Part shown: piece by piece, positions 1 to 14,700 of the stretch | Layout: each line of letters begins with the position of its first letter | How positions within the stretch are numbered: the stretch's first letter is position 1 | Assembly (NCBI RefSeq): GCF_032854445.1 | Contig: NW_027018016.1 | Span: forward strand, 53,930-117,929 | DNA from: Liolophura sinensis | Taxonomy: Eukaryota; Mollusca; Polyplacophora; Chitonida; Chitonidae | Length of the DNA stretch: 64,000 bases | Direction: 5' to 3' | Position numbers and translations under genes: made by a program | Notes under the pieces: generated by a model | Seen by the model: only the letters and a program-made list of their open reading frames with translations | Told to the model about the DNA's origin: nothing | Databases searched by the model: none

Positions 1-3000
1 CAAATATCCCTGGTTTCCATGGAGTAAGAGCCGTTGCTGGGCACGTGATTATGACATCAATGATCATTGAATTGTCGCTACAGTCAACAGTATAAGTCGG
101 AGAGCAACGCGGTTTGCACCATTCGATTTCTCGTCACAAAATACGTCGGATTATCCTCTTACCAGCAGCACTGGAACAGTTTTTCCACTTTTGCATTTTT
201 GCCTGGTCTTTTTGTTAATTGAAATCGGCTACACTGTACTCTGTACAATCGCGACTGGTCATTACTATATTCAACTTTTGACTATAAGTTATGTGCCCTT
301 CGGTAGCCCAGAAGACCTGAAATCTTTGGGCTAAGCCCATTTAACTCACCCAGCAATTGCCTTACTTCTAAGTGCAAGAAAATCTCAATGTCTTTATCTA
401 CGTGTAGAAAAACCAGACCATTTGTACGTGAAAAACACAAGGTACTTGATACAGTCTGCTGTAAAAAGTACAACTGAACACTGACCCACTTCAGTAAGGT
501 GCCAAAAGATGCGGAATTGAGCCAGGCATCGGCAGCTGTTGAAAAATTCCAAATTTCCCTGGTTTCCATGGAGTAAGAGCCGTTGCTGGACACGTGATTA
601 TGGCATCAATGATCATTCAATTGTCACTACAGCCAAAAGTATTGGTCGGAGAGCAACGCGGTTTGCACCATTCGATTTCTCGTCACAAAATACGTCGGAT
701 TAGCCTCTTTCCAGCAGCACTGGAACAGTTTTTCCACTTTTGCATTTTTGCCTGGTCTTTTTGTTCATTGAAATCGGCTACACTGTACTCTGTACAATCG
801 CGACTGGTCATTACTATATTCAACTTTTGACTACAAGTTATGTGCCCTTCGGTAGCTCAGAAGACCTGAAATCTTTGGGCTAAGCCCATTTAACTCACCC
901 AGCAATTGCCTTACTTCTAAGTGCAAGACAATCTCAATGTCTTTATCTACGTGTAGAAAAACCAGACCATTTGTACGTGAAAAACACAAGGTACTTGATA
1001 CAGTCTGCAGTAAAAAGTACAACTGAACACTGACCCACTTCAGTAAGGTGCCAAAAGATGCGGAATTGAGCCACGCATCGGCAGCTGTTGAAAAATTGCA
1101 AATTTCCCTGGTTTCCATGGAGTAAGAGCCGTTGCTGTGCACGTGATTATGACATAAATGATCATTCAATTGTCACTACAGCCAAAAGTATTGGTCGGAG
1201 AGCAACGCGGTTTACACCATTCGATTTCTCGTCACAAAATACGTCGGATTAGCCTCTTACTAGTAGCACTGGAGCAGTTTTTCCACTTTTGCATTTTTGC
1301 CTGGTCTTTTTGTTAATTGAAATCGGCTACACTGTACTCTGTACAATCGCGACTGGTCATTACTATATTCAACTTTTGACTATAAGTTATGTGCCCTTCG
1401 GTAGCCCAGAAGACGTCAGATCATTTGGCTAAGCCCATTTAACTCACCCAGCAATTGTCTTACTTCTAAGTCCAAGACAATCTCAATGTCTTTATCTACG
1501 TGTAGAAAAACCATACCATTTGCACATAAAAAAACACAAGGTACTTGATACAGTCTGCTGTAAAAAGTACAACTAAACACTGACCCACATTTATAAGGTG
1601 CCAAAAGATGCGGAATTGGGCCAGGCATCGGCAGCTGTTAAAAAATTGCTAATATCCCTGGTTTCCATGGAGTAAGAGCCGTTGCTGGGCACGTGATTAT
1701 GACATCAATAATCATTCAATTGTCACTACAGCCAAAAGTATTGGTCGGAGAGCAACGCGGTTTGCACCATTCGATTTCTCGTCACAAAATACGTCGGATT
1801 AGCCTCTTACCAGCAGCACTGGAACAGTTTTTCCAGTTTTGCATTTTTGCCTGGTCTTTTTGTTAATTGAAATCGGCTACACTGTACTCTGTACAATCGC
1901 GACTGGTCATTACTATATTCAACTTTTGACTATAAGTTATGTGCCCTTCGGTAGCCCAGAAGACGTCAAATCTTTGGGTTAAGCCCATTTAACTCACCCA
2001 GCAATTGTCTTACTTCTAAGTCCAAGACAATCTCAATGTCTTTATCTACGTGTAGAAAAACCAGACCATTTGCTCATAAAAAACACAAGGTACTTGATAC
2101 AGTCTGCTGTAAAAAGTACAACTAAACACTGACCCACATTTATAAGGTGCCAAAAGATGCGGAATTGGGCCAGGCATCGGCAGCTGTTAAAAAATTGCTA
2201 ATATCCCTGGTTTCCATGGAGTAAGAGCCGTTGCTGGGCACGTGATTATGACATCAATGATCATTCAATTGTCACTATAGCCAAAAGTATTGGTCGGAGA
2301 GCAACGCGGTTTGCACCATTCGATTTCTCGTCACAAAATACGCCGGATTAGCCTCTTACCAGCAGCACTGGAACAGTTTTTCCACTTTTGCATTTTTGCC
2401 TGGTCTTTTATTTAATTGAAATCGGCTACACTGTACTCTGTACAATCGCGACTGGTCATTACTATATTCAACTTTTGACTATAAGTTATGTGCCCTTCGG
2501 TAGCCCAGAAGACCTGAAATCTTTGGGCTAAGCCCATTTAACTCACCCAGCAATTGCCTTACTTCTAAGTGCAAGACAATCTCAATGTCTTTACCTACGT
2601 GTAGAAAAACCACACCATTTGTACGTGAAAAACACAAGGTACTTGATACAGTCTGCTGTAAAAAGTACAACTGAACACTGACCTACTTCAGTAAGGTGCC
2701 AAAAGATTCGGAATTGAGCCAGGCATCGGCAGCTGTTGAAAAATTGCAAATTTCCCTGGTTTCCATGGAGTAAGAGCCGTTGTTGGGCACGTGATTATGA
2801 CATAAATGATCATTCAATTGTCACTACAGCCAAAAGTATTAGTCGGAGAGCAACGCGGATTGCACCATTCGATTTGTCATCACAAAATACGTCGGATTAG
2901 CCTCTTACCAGCAGCACTGGAACAATTTTTCCAATTTTGCATTTTTGCCTGGTCTTTTTGTTAATTGAAATCGGCTACACTGTACTATGTACCATCGCGA

Positions 3001-5780
3001 CTGGTCATTACTATATTCAACTTTTGACTATAAGTTATGTGCCCTTCGCTAGCCCAGAAGACGTCAAATCTTTGGGCTAAGCCCATTTAACTCACCCAGC
3101 AATTGCCTTACTTCTAAGTCGAAGACAATCTCAATGTCTTTATCTACGTGTAGAAAAACCACACCATTTGTACATGAAAAACACAAGGTACTTGATACAG
3201 TCTGCTGTAAAAAGTACAACTGAACACTGACCCACTTCAGTAAGGTGCCAAAAGATTCGGAATTGAGCCAGGCATCGGCAGCTGTTGACAAATTGCAAAT
3301 TTCCCTGGTTTCCATGGAGTAAGAGCCGTTGCTGTGCACGTGATTATGGCATCAATGATCATTGAATTGTCGCTACAGCCAAAAGTATTGGTCGGAGAGC
3401 AACGCGGATTGCACCATTCGATTTCTCGTCACAAAATACGTCGGATTAGCCTCTTACTAGTAGCACTGGAAGAGTTTTTCCACTTTTGCATTTTTGCCTC
3501 GTCTTTTTGTTAATTGAAACCGGCTACACTGTACTCTGTACAATCGCTATTGGTCATTACTATATTCAACTTTTGACTATAAGTTATGTGCCCTTCGGTA
3601 GCCCAGAAGACGTCAAATCATTGGGCTAAGCCCATTTAACTCACCCAGCAATTGCCTTTCTTCTAAGTCCAAGACAATCTCAATGTCTTTATCTACGTGT
3701 AGAAAAACCACACCATTTGCACATAAAAAACACAAGGTACTTGATACAGTCTGCTGTAAAAAGTACAACTAAACACTGACCCACATTTATAAGGTGCCAA
3801 AAGATGCGGAATTGGGACAGGCATCGGCAGCTGTTGAAAAATTGCAAATATCCCTGGTTTCCATGGAGTAAGAGCCGTTGCTGGGCACGTGATTATGACA
3901 TCAATGATCATTGAATTGTCGCTACAGTCAACAGTATAAGTCGGAGAGCAACGCGGTTTGCACCATTCGATTTCTCGTCACAAAATACGTCGGATTATCC
4001 TCTTACCAGCAGCACTGGAACAGTTTTTCCACTTTTGCATTTTTGCCTGGTCTTTTTGTTAATTGAAATCGGCTACACTGTACTCTGTACAATCGCGACT
4101 GGTCATTACTATATTCAACTTTTGACTATAAGTTATGTGCCCTTCGGTAGCCCAGAAGACCTGAAATCTTTGGGCTAAGCCCATTTAACTCACCCAGCAA
4201 TTGCCTTACTTCTAAGTGCAAGAAAATCTCAATGTCTTTATCTACGTGTAGAAAAACCAGACCATTTGTACGTGAAAAACACAAGGTACTTGATACAGTC
4301 TGCTGTAAAAAGTACAACTGAACACTGACCCACTTCAGTAAGGTGCCAAAAGATGCGGAATTGAGCCAGGCATCGGCAGCTGTTGAAAAATTCCAAATTT
4401 CCCTGGTTTCCATGGAGTAAGAGCCGTTGCTGGACACGTGATTATGGCATCAATGATCATTCAATTGTCACTACAGCCAAAAGTATTGGTCGGAGAGCAA
4501 CGCGGTTTGCACCATTCGATTTCTCGTCACAAAATACGTCGGATTAGCCTCTTTCCAGCAGCACTGGAACAGTTTTTCCACTTTTGCATTTTTGCCTGGT
4601 CTTTTTGTTCATTGAAATCGGCTACACTGTACTCTGTACAATCGCGACTGGTCATTACTATATTCAACTTTTGACTACAAGTTATGTGCCCTTCGGTAGC
4701 TCAGAAGACCTGAAATCTTTGGGCTAAGCCCATTTAACTCACCCAGCAATTGCCTTACTTCTAAGTGCAAGACAATCTCAATGTCTTTATCTACGTGTAG
4801 AAAAACCAGACCATTTGTACGTGAAAAACACAAGGTACTTGATACAGTCTGCAGTAAAAAGTACAACTGAACACTGACCCACTTCAGTAAGGTGCCAAAA
4901 GATGCGGAATTGAGCCACGCATCGGCAGCTGTTGAAAAATTGCAAATTTCCCTGGTTTCCATGGAGTAAGAGCCGTTGCTGTGCACGTGATTATGACATA
5001 AATGATCATTCAATTGTCACTACAGCCAAAAGTATTGGTCGGAGAGCAACGCGGTTTACACCATTCGATTTCTCGTCACAAAATACGTCGGATTAGCCTC
5101 TTACTAGTAGCACTGGAGCAGTTTTTCCACTTTTGCATTTTTGCCTGGTCTTTTTGTTAATTGAAATCGGCTACACTGTACTCTGTACAATCGCGACTGG
5201 TCATTACTATATTCAACTTTTGACTATAAGTTATGTGCCCTTCGGTAGCCCAGAAGACGTCAGATCATTTGGCTAAGCCCATTTAACTCACCCAGCAATT
5301 GTCTTACTTCTAAGTCCAAGACAATCTCAATGTCTTTATCTACGTGTAGAAAAACCATACCATTTGCACATAAAAAAACACAAGGTACTTGATACAGTCT
5401 GCTGTAAAAAGTACAACTAAACACTGACCCACATTTATAAGGTGCCAAAAGATGCGGAATTGGGCCAGGCATCGGCAGCTGTTAAAAAATTGCTAATATC
5501 CCTGGTTTCCATGGAGTAAGAGCCGTTGCTGGGCACGTGATTATGACATCAATAATCATTCAATTGTCACTACAGCCAAAAGTATTGGTCGGAGAGCAAC
5601 GCGGTTTGCACCATTCGATTTCTCGTCACAAAATACGTCGGATTAGCCTCTTACCAGCAGCACTGGAACAGTTTTTCCAGTTTTGCATTTTTGCCTGGTC
5701 TTTTTGTTAATTGAAATCGGCTACACTGTACTCTGTACAATCGCGACTGGTCATTACTATATTCAACTTTTGACTATAAG
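1..5780. repeat. 7-mer higher-order repeat, 3844 bp unit, 1.5 copies visible
   Basis: Sequence 1-1936 recurs at 3845-5780 with no difference seen in the stretches compared by eye. Shared private marks include TATAAGTCGG near 91, CAAGAAAATC near 385, a 7-A run near 1529 and CAATAATC near 1706. The copies diverge at 5781, where TAATGTGCC replaces TTATGTGCC. The repeat may begin upstream of the window. Confidence 0.92.
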
Positions 5781-7458
5781 TAATGTGCCCTTCGGTAGCC
5801 CAGAAGACCTGAAATCTTTGGGCTAAGCCCATTTAACTCACCCAGCAATTGCCTTACTTCTAAGTGCAAGACAATCTCAATGTCTTTATCTACGTGTAGA
5901 AAAACCACACCATTTGTACGTAAAAAACACAAGGTACTTGATACAGTCTGCTGTAAAAAGTACAACTGAACACTGACCTACTTTAGTAAGGTGCCAAAAG
6001 ATGCGGAATTGAGCCAGGCATCGGCAGCTGTTGAAAAATTGCAAATATCCCTGGTTTCCATAGAGTAAGAGCCGTTGCTGGGCACGTGATTATGACATCA
6101 ATGATCATTCAATTGTCACTACAGCCAAAAGTATTAGTCGGAGAGCAACGCCGTTTGCACCATTCGATTTCTCGTCACAAAATACGTCGGATTAGCCTCT
6201 TACCAGCAGCACTGGAACAGTTGTTCCACTTTTGCATTTTTACCTGGTGTTTTTGTTAATTGAAATCGGCTACACTGTACTCTGTACAATCGCGACTGGT
6301 CATTACTATATTCAACTTTTGACTATAAGTTATGTGCCCTTCGGTAGCCCAGAAGACGTCAGATCATTTGGCTAAGCCCATTTAACTCACCCAGCAATTG
6401 TCTTACTTCTAAGTCCAAGACAATCTCAATGTCTTTATCTACGTGTAGAAAAACCATACCATTTGCACATAAAAAACACAAGGTACTTGATACAGTCTGC
6501 TGTAAAAAGTACAACTAAACACTGACCCACATTTATAAGGTGCCAAAAGATGCGGAATTGGGCCAGGCATCGGCAGCTGTTAAAAAATTGCTAATATCCC
6601 TGGTTTCCATGGAGTAAGAGCCGTTGCTGGGCACGTGATTATGACATCAATAATCATTCAATTGTCACTACAGCCAAAAGTATTGGTCGGAGAGCAACGC
6701 GGTTTGCACCATTCGATTTCTCGTCACAAAATACGTCGGATTAGCCTCTTACCAGCAGCACTGGAACAGTTTTTCCAGTTTTGCATTTTTGCCTGGTCTT
6801 TTTGTTAATTGAAATCGGCTACACTGTACTCTGTACAATCGCGACTGGTCATTACTATATTCAACTTTTGACTATAAGTAATGTGCCCTTCGGTAGCCCA
6901 GAAGACCTGAAATCTTTGGGCTAAGCCCATTTAACTCACCCAGCAATTGCCTTACTTCTAAGTGCAAGACAATCTCAATGTCTTTATCTACGTGTAGAAA
7001 AACCACACCATTTGTACGTAAAAAACACAAGGTACTTGATACAGTCTGCTGTAAAAAGTACAACTGAACACTGACCTACTTTAGTAAGGTGCCAAAAGAT
7101 GCGGAATTGAGCCAGGCATCGGCAGCTGTTGAAAAATTGCAAATATCCCTGGTTTCCATGGAGTAAGAGCCGTTGCTGGGCACGTGATTATGACATCAAT
7201 GATCATTCAATTGTCACTACAGCCAAAAGTATTAGTCGGAGAGCAACGCCGTTTGCACCATTCGATTTCTCGTCACAAAATACGTCGGATTAGCCTCTTA
7301 CCAGCAGCACTGGAACAGTTGTTCCACTTTTGCATTTTTACCTGGTGTTTTTGTTAATTGAAATCGGCTACACTGTACTCTGTACAATCGCGACTGGTCA
7401 TTACTATATTCAACTTTTGACTATAAGTTATGTGCCCTTCGGTAGCCCAGAAGACGTC
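5153..7458. repeat. 2-mer higher-order repeat, about 1098 bp unit, two copies
   Basis: Sequence 5153-6360 is repeated at 6252-7458. I saw two differences: one A in a homopolymer near 5375, and CCATAGAG against CCATGGAG near 6060. Shared marks are TAATGTGCC and CAACGCCG. Confidence 0.88.
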
Positions 7459-10400
7459 AAATCTTTGGGCTAAGCCCATTTAACTCACCCAGCAATTGTC
7501 TTACTTCTAAGTCCAAGACAATCTCAATGTCTTTATCTACGTGTAGAAAAACCACACCATTTGTACATAAAAAACACAAGGTACTTGATACAGTCTGCTG
7601 TAAAAAGTACAACTAAAAACTGACCCACATTTATAAGGTGCCAAAAGATGCGGAATTGGGCCAGGCATCGGCAGCTGTTAAAAAATTGCAAATATCCCTG
7701 GTTTCCATGGAGTAAGAGCCGTTGCTGGGCACGTGATTATGACATCAATGATCATTGAATTGTCGCTACAGTCAAAAGTATAGGTCGGAGAGCAACGCGG
7801 TTTGCACCATTCGATTTCTCGTCACAAAATACGTCGGATTAGCCTCTTACCAGCAGCACTGGAACAGTTTTTCCACTTTTGCATTTTTGCCTGGTCTTTT
7901 TGTTAATTGAAATCGGCTACACTGTACTCTGTACAATCGCGACTGGTCATTACTATATTCAACTTTTGACTATATGTTATGTGCCGTTCGGTAGCCCAGA
8001 AGACCTGAAATCTTTGGGCTAAGCCCATTTAACTCACCCAGCAATTGCCTTACTTCTAAGTGCAAGACAATCTCAATGTCTTTATCTACGTGTAGAAAAA
8101 CCACACCATTTGTACGTGAAAAACACAAGGTACTTGATACAGTCTGCTGTAAAAAGTACAACTGAACACTGACCCACATGAATAAGGTGCCAAAAGATGC
8201 GGAATTGAGCCAGGTATCGGCAGCTGTTGAAAAATTGCAAATTTCCCTGGTTTCCATGGAGTAAGAGCCGTTGCTGTGCACGTGATTATGACATAAATGA
8301 TCATTCAATTGTCACTACAGGCAAAAGTATTAGTCGGAGAGCAACGCGGTTTGCACCATTCGATTTCTCGTCACAAAATACGTCGGATTAGCCTCTTACC
8401 AGCAGCACTGGAACAATTTTTCCAATTTTGCATTTTTGCCTGGTCTTTTTGTTAATTGAAATCGGCTACACTGTACTATGTACCATCGCGACTGGTCATT
8501 ACTATATTCAACTTTTGACTATATGTTATGTGCCCTTCGGTAGCCCAGAAGACGTCAAATCTTTGGGCTAAGCCCATTTAACTCACCCAGCAATTGCCTT
8601 ACTTCTAAGTGCAAGACAATCTCAATGTCTTTATCTACGTGTAGAAAAATCAGACCATTTGCACATAAAAAACACAAGGTACTTGATACAGTCTGCTGTA
8701 AAAAGTACAACTAAACACTGACCCACACTTATAAGGTGCCAAAAGATGCGGAATTGGGCCAGGCATCGGCAGCTGTTAAAAAATTGCAAATATCCCTGGT
8801 TTCCATGGAGTAAGAGCCGTTGCTGGGCACGTGATTATGACATCAATGATCATTGAATTGTCGCTACAGTCAAAAGTATAGGTCGGAGAGCAACGCGGTT
8901 TGCACCATTCGATTTCTCGTCACAAAATACGTCGGATTAGCCTCTTACCAGCAGCACTGGAACAGTTGTTCCACTTTTGCATTTTTACCTGGTGTTTTTG
9001 TTAATTGAAATCGGCTACACTGTACTCTGTACAATCGCGACTGGTCATTACTATATTCAACTTTTGACTATAAGTTATGTGCCCTTCGGTAGCCCAGAAG
9101 ACGTCAGATCATTTGGCTAAGCCCATTTAACTCACCCAGCAATTGTCTTACTTCTAAGTCCAAGACAATCTCAATGTCTTTATCTACGTGTAGAAAAACC
9201 ATACCATTTGCACATAAAAAACACAAGGTACTTGATACAGTCTGCTGTAAAAAGTACAACTAAACACTGACCCACATTTATAAGGTGCCAAAAGATGCGG
9301 AATTGGGCCAGGCATCGGCAGCTGTTAAAAAATTGCTAATATCCCTGGTTTCCATGGAGTAAGAGCCGTTGCTGGGCACGTGATTATGACATCAATAATC
9401 ATTCAATTGTCACTACAGCCAAAAGTATTGGTCGGAGAGCAACGCGGTTTGCACCATTCGATTTCTCGTCACAAAATACGTCGGATTAGCCTCTTACCAG
9501 CAGCACTGGAACAGTTTTTCCAGTTTTGCATTTTTGCCTGGTCTTTTTGTTAATTGAAATCGGCTACACTGTACTCTGTACAATCGCGACTGGTCATTAC
9601 TATATTCAACTTTTGACTATAAGTAATGTGCCCTTCGGTAGCCCAGAAGACCTGAAATCTTTGGGCTAAGCCCATTTAACTCACCCAGCAATTGCCTTAC
9701 TTCTAAGTGCAAGACAATCTCAATGTCTTTATCTACGTGTAGAAAAACCACACCATTTGTACGTAAAAAACACAAGGTACTTGATACAGTCTGCTGTAAA
9801 AAGTACAACTGAACACTGACCTACTTTAGTAAGGTGCCAAAAGATGCGGAATTGAGCCAGGCATCGGCAGCTGTTGAAAAATTGCAAATATCCCTGGTTT
9901 CCATGGAGTAAGAGCCGTTGCTGGGCACGTGATTATGACATCAATGATCATTCAATTGTCACTACAGCCAAAAGTATTAGTCGGAGAGCAACGCCGTTTG
10001 CACCATTCGATTTCTCGTCACAAAATACGTCGGATTAGCCTCTTACCAGCAGCACTGGAACAGTTGTTCCACTTTTGCATTTTTACCTGGTGTTTTTGTT
10101 AATTGAAATCGGCTACACTGTACTCTGTACAATCGCGACTGGTCATTACTATATTCAACTTTTGACTATAAGTTATGTGCCCTTCGGTAGCCCAGAAGAC
10201 GTCAAATCTTTGGGCTAAGCCCATTTAACTCACCCAGCAATTGTCTTACTTCTAAGTCCAAGACAATCTCAATGTCTTTATCTACGTGTAGAAAAACCAC
10301 ACCATTTGTACATAAAAAACACAAGGTACTTGATACAGTCTGCTGTAAAAAGTACAACTAAAAACTGACCCACATTTATAAGGTGCCAAAAGATGCGGAA

Positions 10401-11713
10401 TTGGGCCAGGCATCGGCAGCTGTTAAAAAATTGCAAATATCCCTGGTTTCCATGGAGTAAGAGCCGTTGCTGGGCACGTGATTATGACATCAATGATCAT
10501 TGAATTGTCGCTACAGTCAAAAGTATAGGTCGGAGAGCAACGCGGTTTGCACCATTCGATTTCTCGTCACAAAATACGTCGGATTAGCCTCTTACCAGCA
10601 GCACTGGAACAGTTTTTCCACTTTTGCATTTTTGCCTGGTCTTTTTGTTAATTGAAATCGGCTACACTGTACTCTGTACAATCGCGACTGGTCATTACTA
10701 TATTCAACTTTTGACTATATGTTATGTGCCGTTCGGTAGCCCAGAAGACCTGAAATCTTTGGGCTAAGCCCATTTAACTCACCCAGCAATTGCCTTACTT
10801 CTAAGTGCAAGACAATCTCAATGTCTTTATCTACGTGTAGAAAAACCACACCATTTGTACGTGAAAAACACAAGGTACTTGATACAGTCTGCTGTAAAAA
10901 GTACAACTGAACACTGACCCACATGAATAAGGTGCCAAAAGATGCGGAATTGAGCCAGGTATCGGCAGCTGTTGAAAAATTGCAAATTTCCCTGGTTTCC
11001 ATGGAGTAAGAGCCGTTGCTGTGCACGTGATTATGACATAAATGATCATTCAATTGTCACTACAGGCAAAAGTATTAGTCGGAGAGCAACGCGGTTTGCA
11101 CCATTCGATTTCTCGTCACAAAATACGTCGGATTAGCCTCTTACCAGCAGCACTGGAACAATTTTTCCAATTTTGCATTTTTGCCTGGTCTTTTTGTTAA
11201 TTGAAATCGGCTACACTGTACTATGTACCATCGCGACTGGTCATTACTATATTCAACTTTTGACTATATGTTATGTGCCCTTCGGTAGCCCAGAAGACGT
11301 CAAATCTTTGGGCTAAGCCCATTTAACTCACCCAGCAATTGCCTTACTTCTAAGTGCAAGACAATCTCAATGTCTTTATCTACGTGTAGAAAAATCAGAC
11401 CATTTGCACATAAAAAACACAAGGTACTTGATACAGTCTGCTGTAAAAAGTACAACTAAACACTGACCCACACTTATAAGGTGCCAAAAGATGCGGAATT
11501 GGGCCAGGCATCGGCAGCTGTTAAAAAATTGCAAATATCCCTGGTTTCCATGGAGTAAGAGCCGTTGCTGGGCACGTGATTATGACATCAATGATCATTG
11601 AATTGTCGCTACAGTCAAAAGTATAGGTCGGAGAGCAACGCGGTTTGCACCATTCGATTTCTCGTCACAAAATACGTCGGATTAGCCTCTTACCAGCAGC
11701 ACTGGAACAGTTT
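6154..11713. repeat. 5-mer higher-order repeat, 2745 bp unit, tandem duplication
   Basis: Sequence 6154-8898 is followed directly by 8899-11643 with exact matches at every point compared, and identity runs on to about 11713. Marks include GACGTCAGATC (6355, 9100), ACTAAAAACTG (7612, 10357), GTGCCGTTCG (7981, 10726) and AAAAATCAGACC (8644, 11389). It breaks where GTTGTTCC near 8967 meets GTTTTTCC near 11712. Confidence 0.92.
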
Positions 11714-14700
11714 TTCCACTTTTGCATTTTTGCCTGGTCTTTTTGTTAATTGAAATCGGCTACACTGTACTCTGTACAATCGCGACTGGTCATTACTATA
11801 TTCAACTTTTGACTATAAGATATGTGCCCTTCGGTAGCCCAGAAGACCTAAAATCTTTGGGCTAAGCCCATTTAACTCACCCAGCAATTGCCTTACTTCT
11901 AAGTGCAAGACAATCTCAATGTCTTTATCTACGTGTAGAAAAACCACACCATTTGTACGTGAAAAACACAAGGTACTTGATACAGTCTGCTGTAAAAAGT
12001 ACAACTGAACACTGACCCACATGAATAAGGTGCCAAAAGATGCGGAATTGAGCCAGGTATCGGCAGCTGTTGAAAAATTGCAAATTTCCCTGGTTTCCAT
12101 GGAGTAAGAGCCGTTGCTGTGCACGTGATTATGACATAAATGATCATTCAATTGTCACTACAGGCAAAAGTATTAGTCGGAGAGCAACGCGGTTTGCACC
12201 ATTCGATTTCTCGTCACAAAATACGTCGGATTAGCCTCTTACCAGCAGCACTGGAACAATTTTTCCAATTTTGCATTTTTGCCTGGTCTTTTTGTTAATT
12301 GAAATCGGCTACACTGTACTATGTACCATCGCGACTGGTCATTACTATATTCAACTTTTGACTATATGTTATGTGCCCTTCGGTAGCCCAGAAGACGTCA
12401 AATCTTTGGGCTAAGCCCATTTAACTCACCCATCAATTGTCTTACTTCTAAGTCCAAGACAATCTCAATGTCTTTATCTACGTGTAGAAAACCCACACCA
12501 TTTGTACATGAAAAACACAAGGTACTTGATACAGTCTGCTGTAAAAAGTACAACTGACCACAGACCCACATGAAAAAGGTGCCAAAAGATGCGGAATTGA
12601 GCCAGGCATCGGCAGCTGTTGAAAAATTGCAAATTTCCCTGGTTTCCATGGAGTAAGAGCCGTTGCTGGGCACGTAATTATGACAAAATGATCATTCAAT
12701 TGTCACTACAGGCAAAAGTATTGGTCGGAGAGCAACGCGGTTTGCACCATTCGATTTGTCGTCACAAAATACGTCGGATTAGCCTCTTACCAGCAGCACT
12801 GGAACAGTTTTTCCAATTTTGCATTTTTGCCTGGTCTTTTTGTTAATTGAAATCGGCTACACTGTACTATGTACCATCGCGACTGGTCATTACTATATTC
12901 AACTTTTGACTATATGTTATGTGCCCTTCGGTAGCCCAGAAGACCTGAAATCTTTGGGCTAAGCCCATTTAACTCACCCAGCAATTGCCTTACTTCTAAG
13001 TCGAAGACAATCTCAATGTCTTTATCTACGTGTAGAAAAACCACACCATTTGTACATGAAAAACACAAGGTACTTGATACAGTCTGCTGTAAAAAGTACA
13101 ACTGAACACTGACCCACTTCAGTAAGGTGCCAAAAGATTCGGAATTGAACCAGGCATCGGCAGCTGTTGACGAATTGCAAATTTCCCTGGTTTCCATAGA
13201 GTAAGAGCCGTTGCTGTGCACGTGATTATGGCATCAATGATCATTCAATTGTCGCTACAGCCAAAAGTATTGGTCGGAGAGCAACGCTGATTGCACCATT
13301 CCATTTCTCGTCACAAAATACGTCGGATTAGCCTCTTACTAGTAGCACTGGAAGAGTTTTTCCACTTTTGCATTTTTGCCTGGTCTTTTTGTTAATTGAA
13401 ACCGGCTACACTGTACTCTGTACAATCGCGACTGGTCATTACTATATTCAACTTTTGACTATAAGTTATGTGCCCTTCGGTAGCCGAGAAGACGTCAAAT
13501 CTTTGGGCTAAGCCCATTTAACTCACCCAGCAATTGCCTTACTTCTAAGTCCAAGACAATCTCAATGTCTTTATCTACGTGTAGAAAAACCACACCATTT
13601 GTACATAAAAAACACAAGGTACTTGATACAGTCTGCTGTAAAATGTACAACTAAACACTGACCCACATTTATAAGGTGCCAAAAGATGCGGAATTGGGCC
13701 AGGCATCGGCAGCTGTTAAAAAATTGCAAATGTCCTTGGTTTCCATGGAGTAAGAGCCGTTGCTGGGCACGTGATTATGACATAAATGATCATTCAATTG
13801 TCAGTACAGCCAAAAGTATTGGTCGGAGAGCAACGCGGTTTGCACCATTCGATTTCTCGTCACAAAATACGTCGGATTAGCCTCTTACTAGTAGCACTGG
13901 AGCAGTTTTTCCACTTTTGCATTTTTGCCTGGTCTTTTTGTTAATTGAAATCGGCTACACTGTACTCTGTACAATCGCGACTGGTCATTACTATATTCAA
14001 CTTTTGACTATAAGTTATGTGCCCTTCGGTAGCCCAGAAGACGTCAAATCATTTGGCTAAGCCCATTTAACTCACCCAGCAATTGTCTTACTTCTAAGTC
14101 CAAGACAATCTCAATGTCTTTATCTACGTGTAGAAAAACCAGACCATTTGCACATAAAAAACACAAGGTACTTGATACAGTCTGCTGTAAAAAGTACAAC
14201 TAAACACTGACCCACATTTATAAGGTGCCAAAAGTTGCGGAATTGGGCCAGGCATCGGCAGCTGTTAAAAAATTGCTAATATCCCTGGTTTCCATGGAGT
14301 AAGAGCCGTTGCTGGGGACGTGATTATGACATCAATAATCATTCAATTGTCACTACAGCCAAAAGTATTGGTCGGAGAGCAACGCGGTTTGCACCATTCG
14401 ATTTCTCGTCACAAAATACGTCGGATTAGCCTCTTACTAGTAGCACTGGAAGAGTTTTTCCACTTTTGCATTTTTACCTGGTCTTTTTGTTAATTGAAAT
14501 CGGCTACACTGTACTCTGTACAATCGCGACTGGTCATTACTATATCCAACTTTTGACTATAAGTTATGTGCCCTTCGGTAGCCCAGAAGACGTCAAATCT
14601 TTGGGTCAAGCCCATTTAACTCACCCAGCAATTGTCTTACTTCTAAGTCCAAGACAATCTCAATGTCTTTATCTACGTGTAGAAAAACCACACCATTTGT

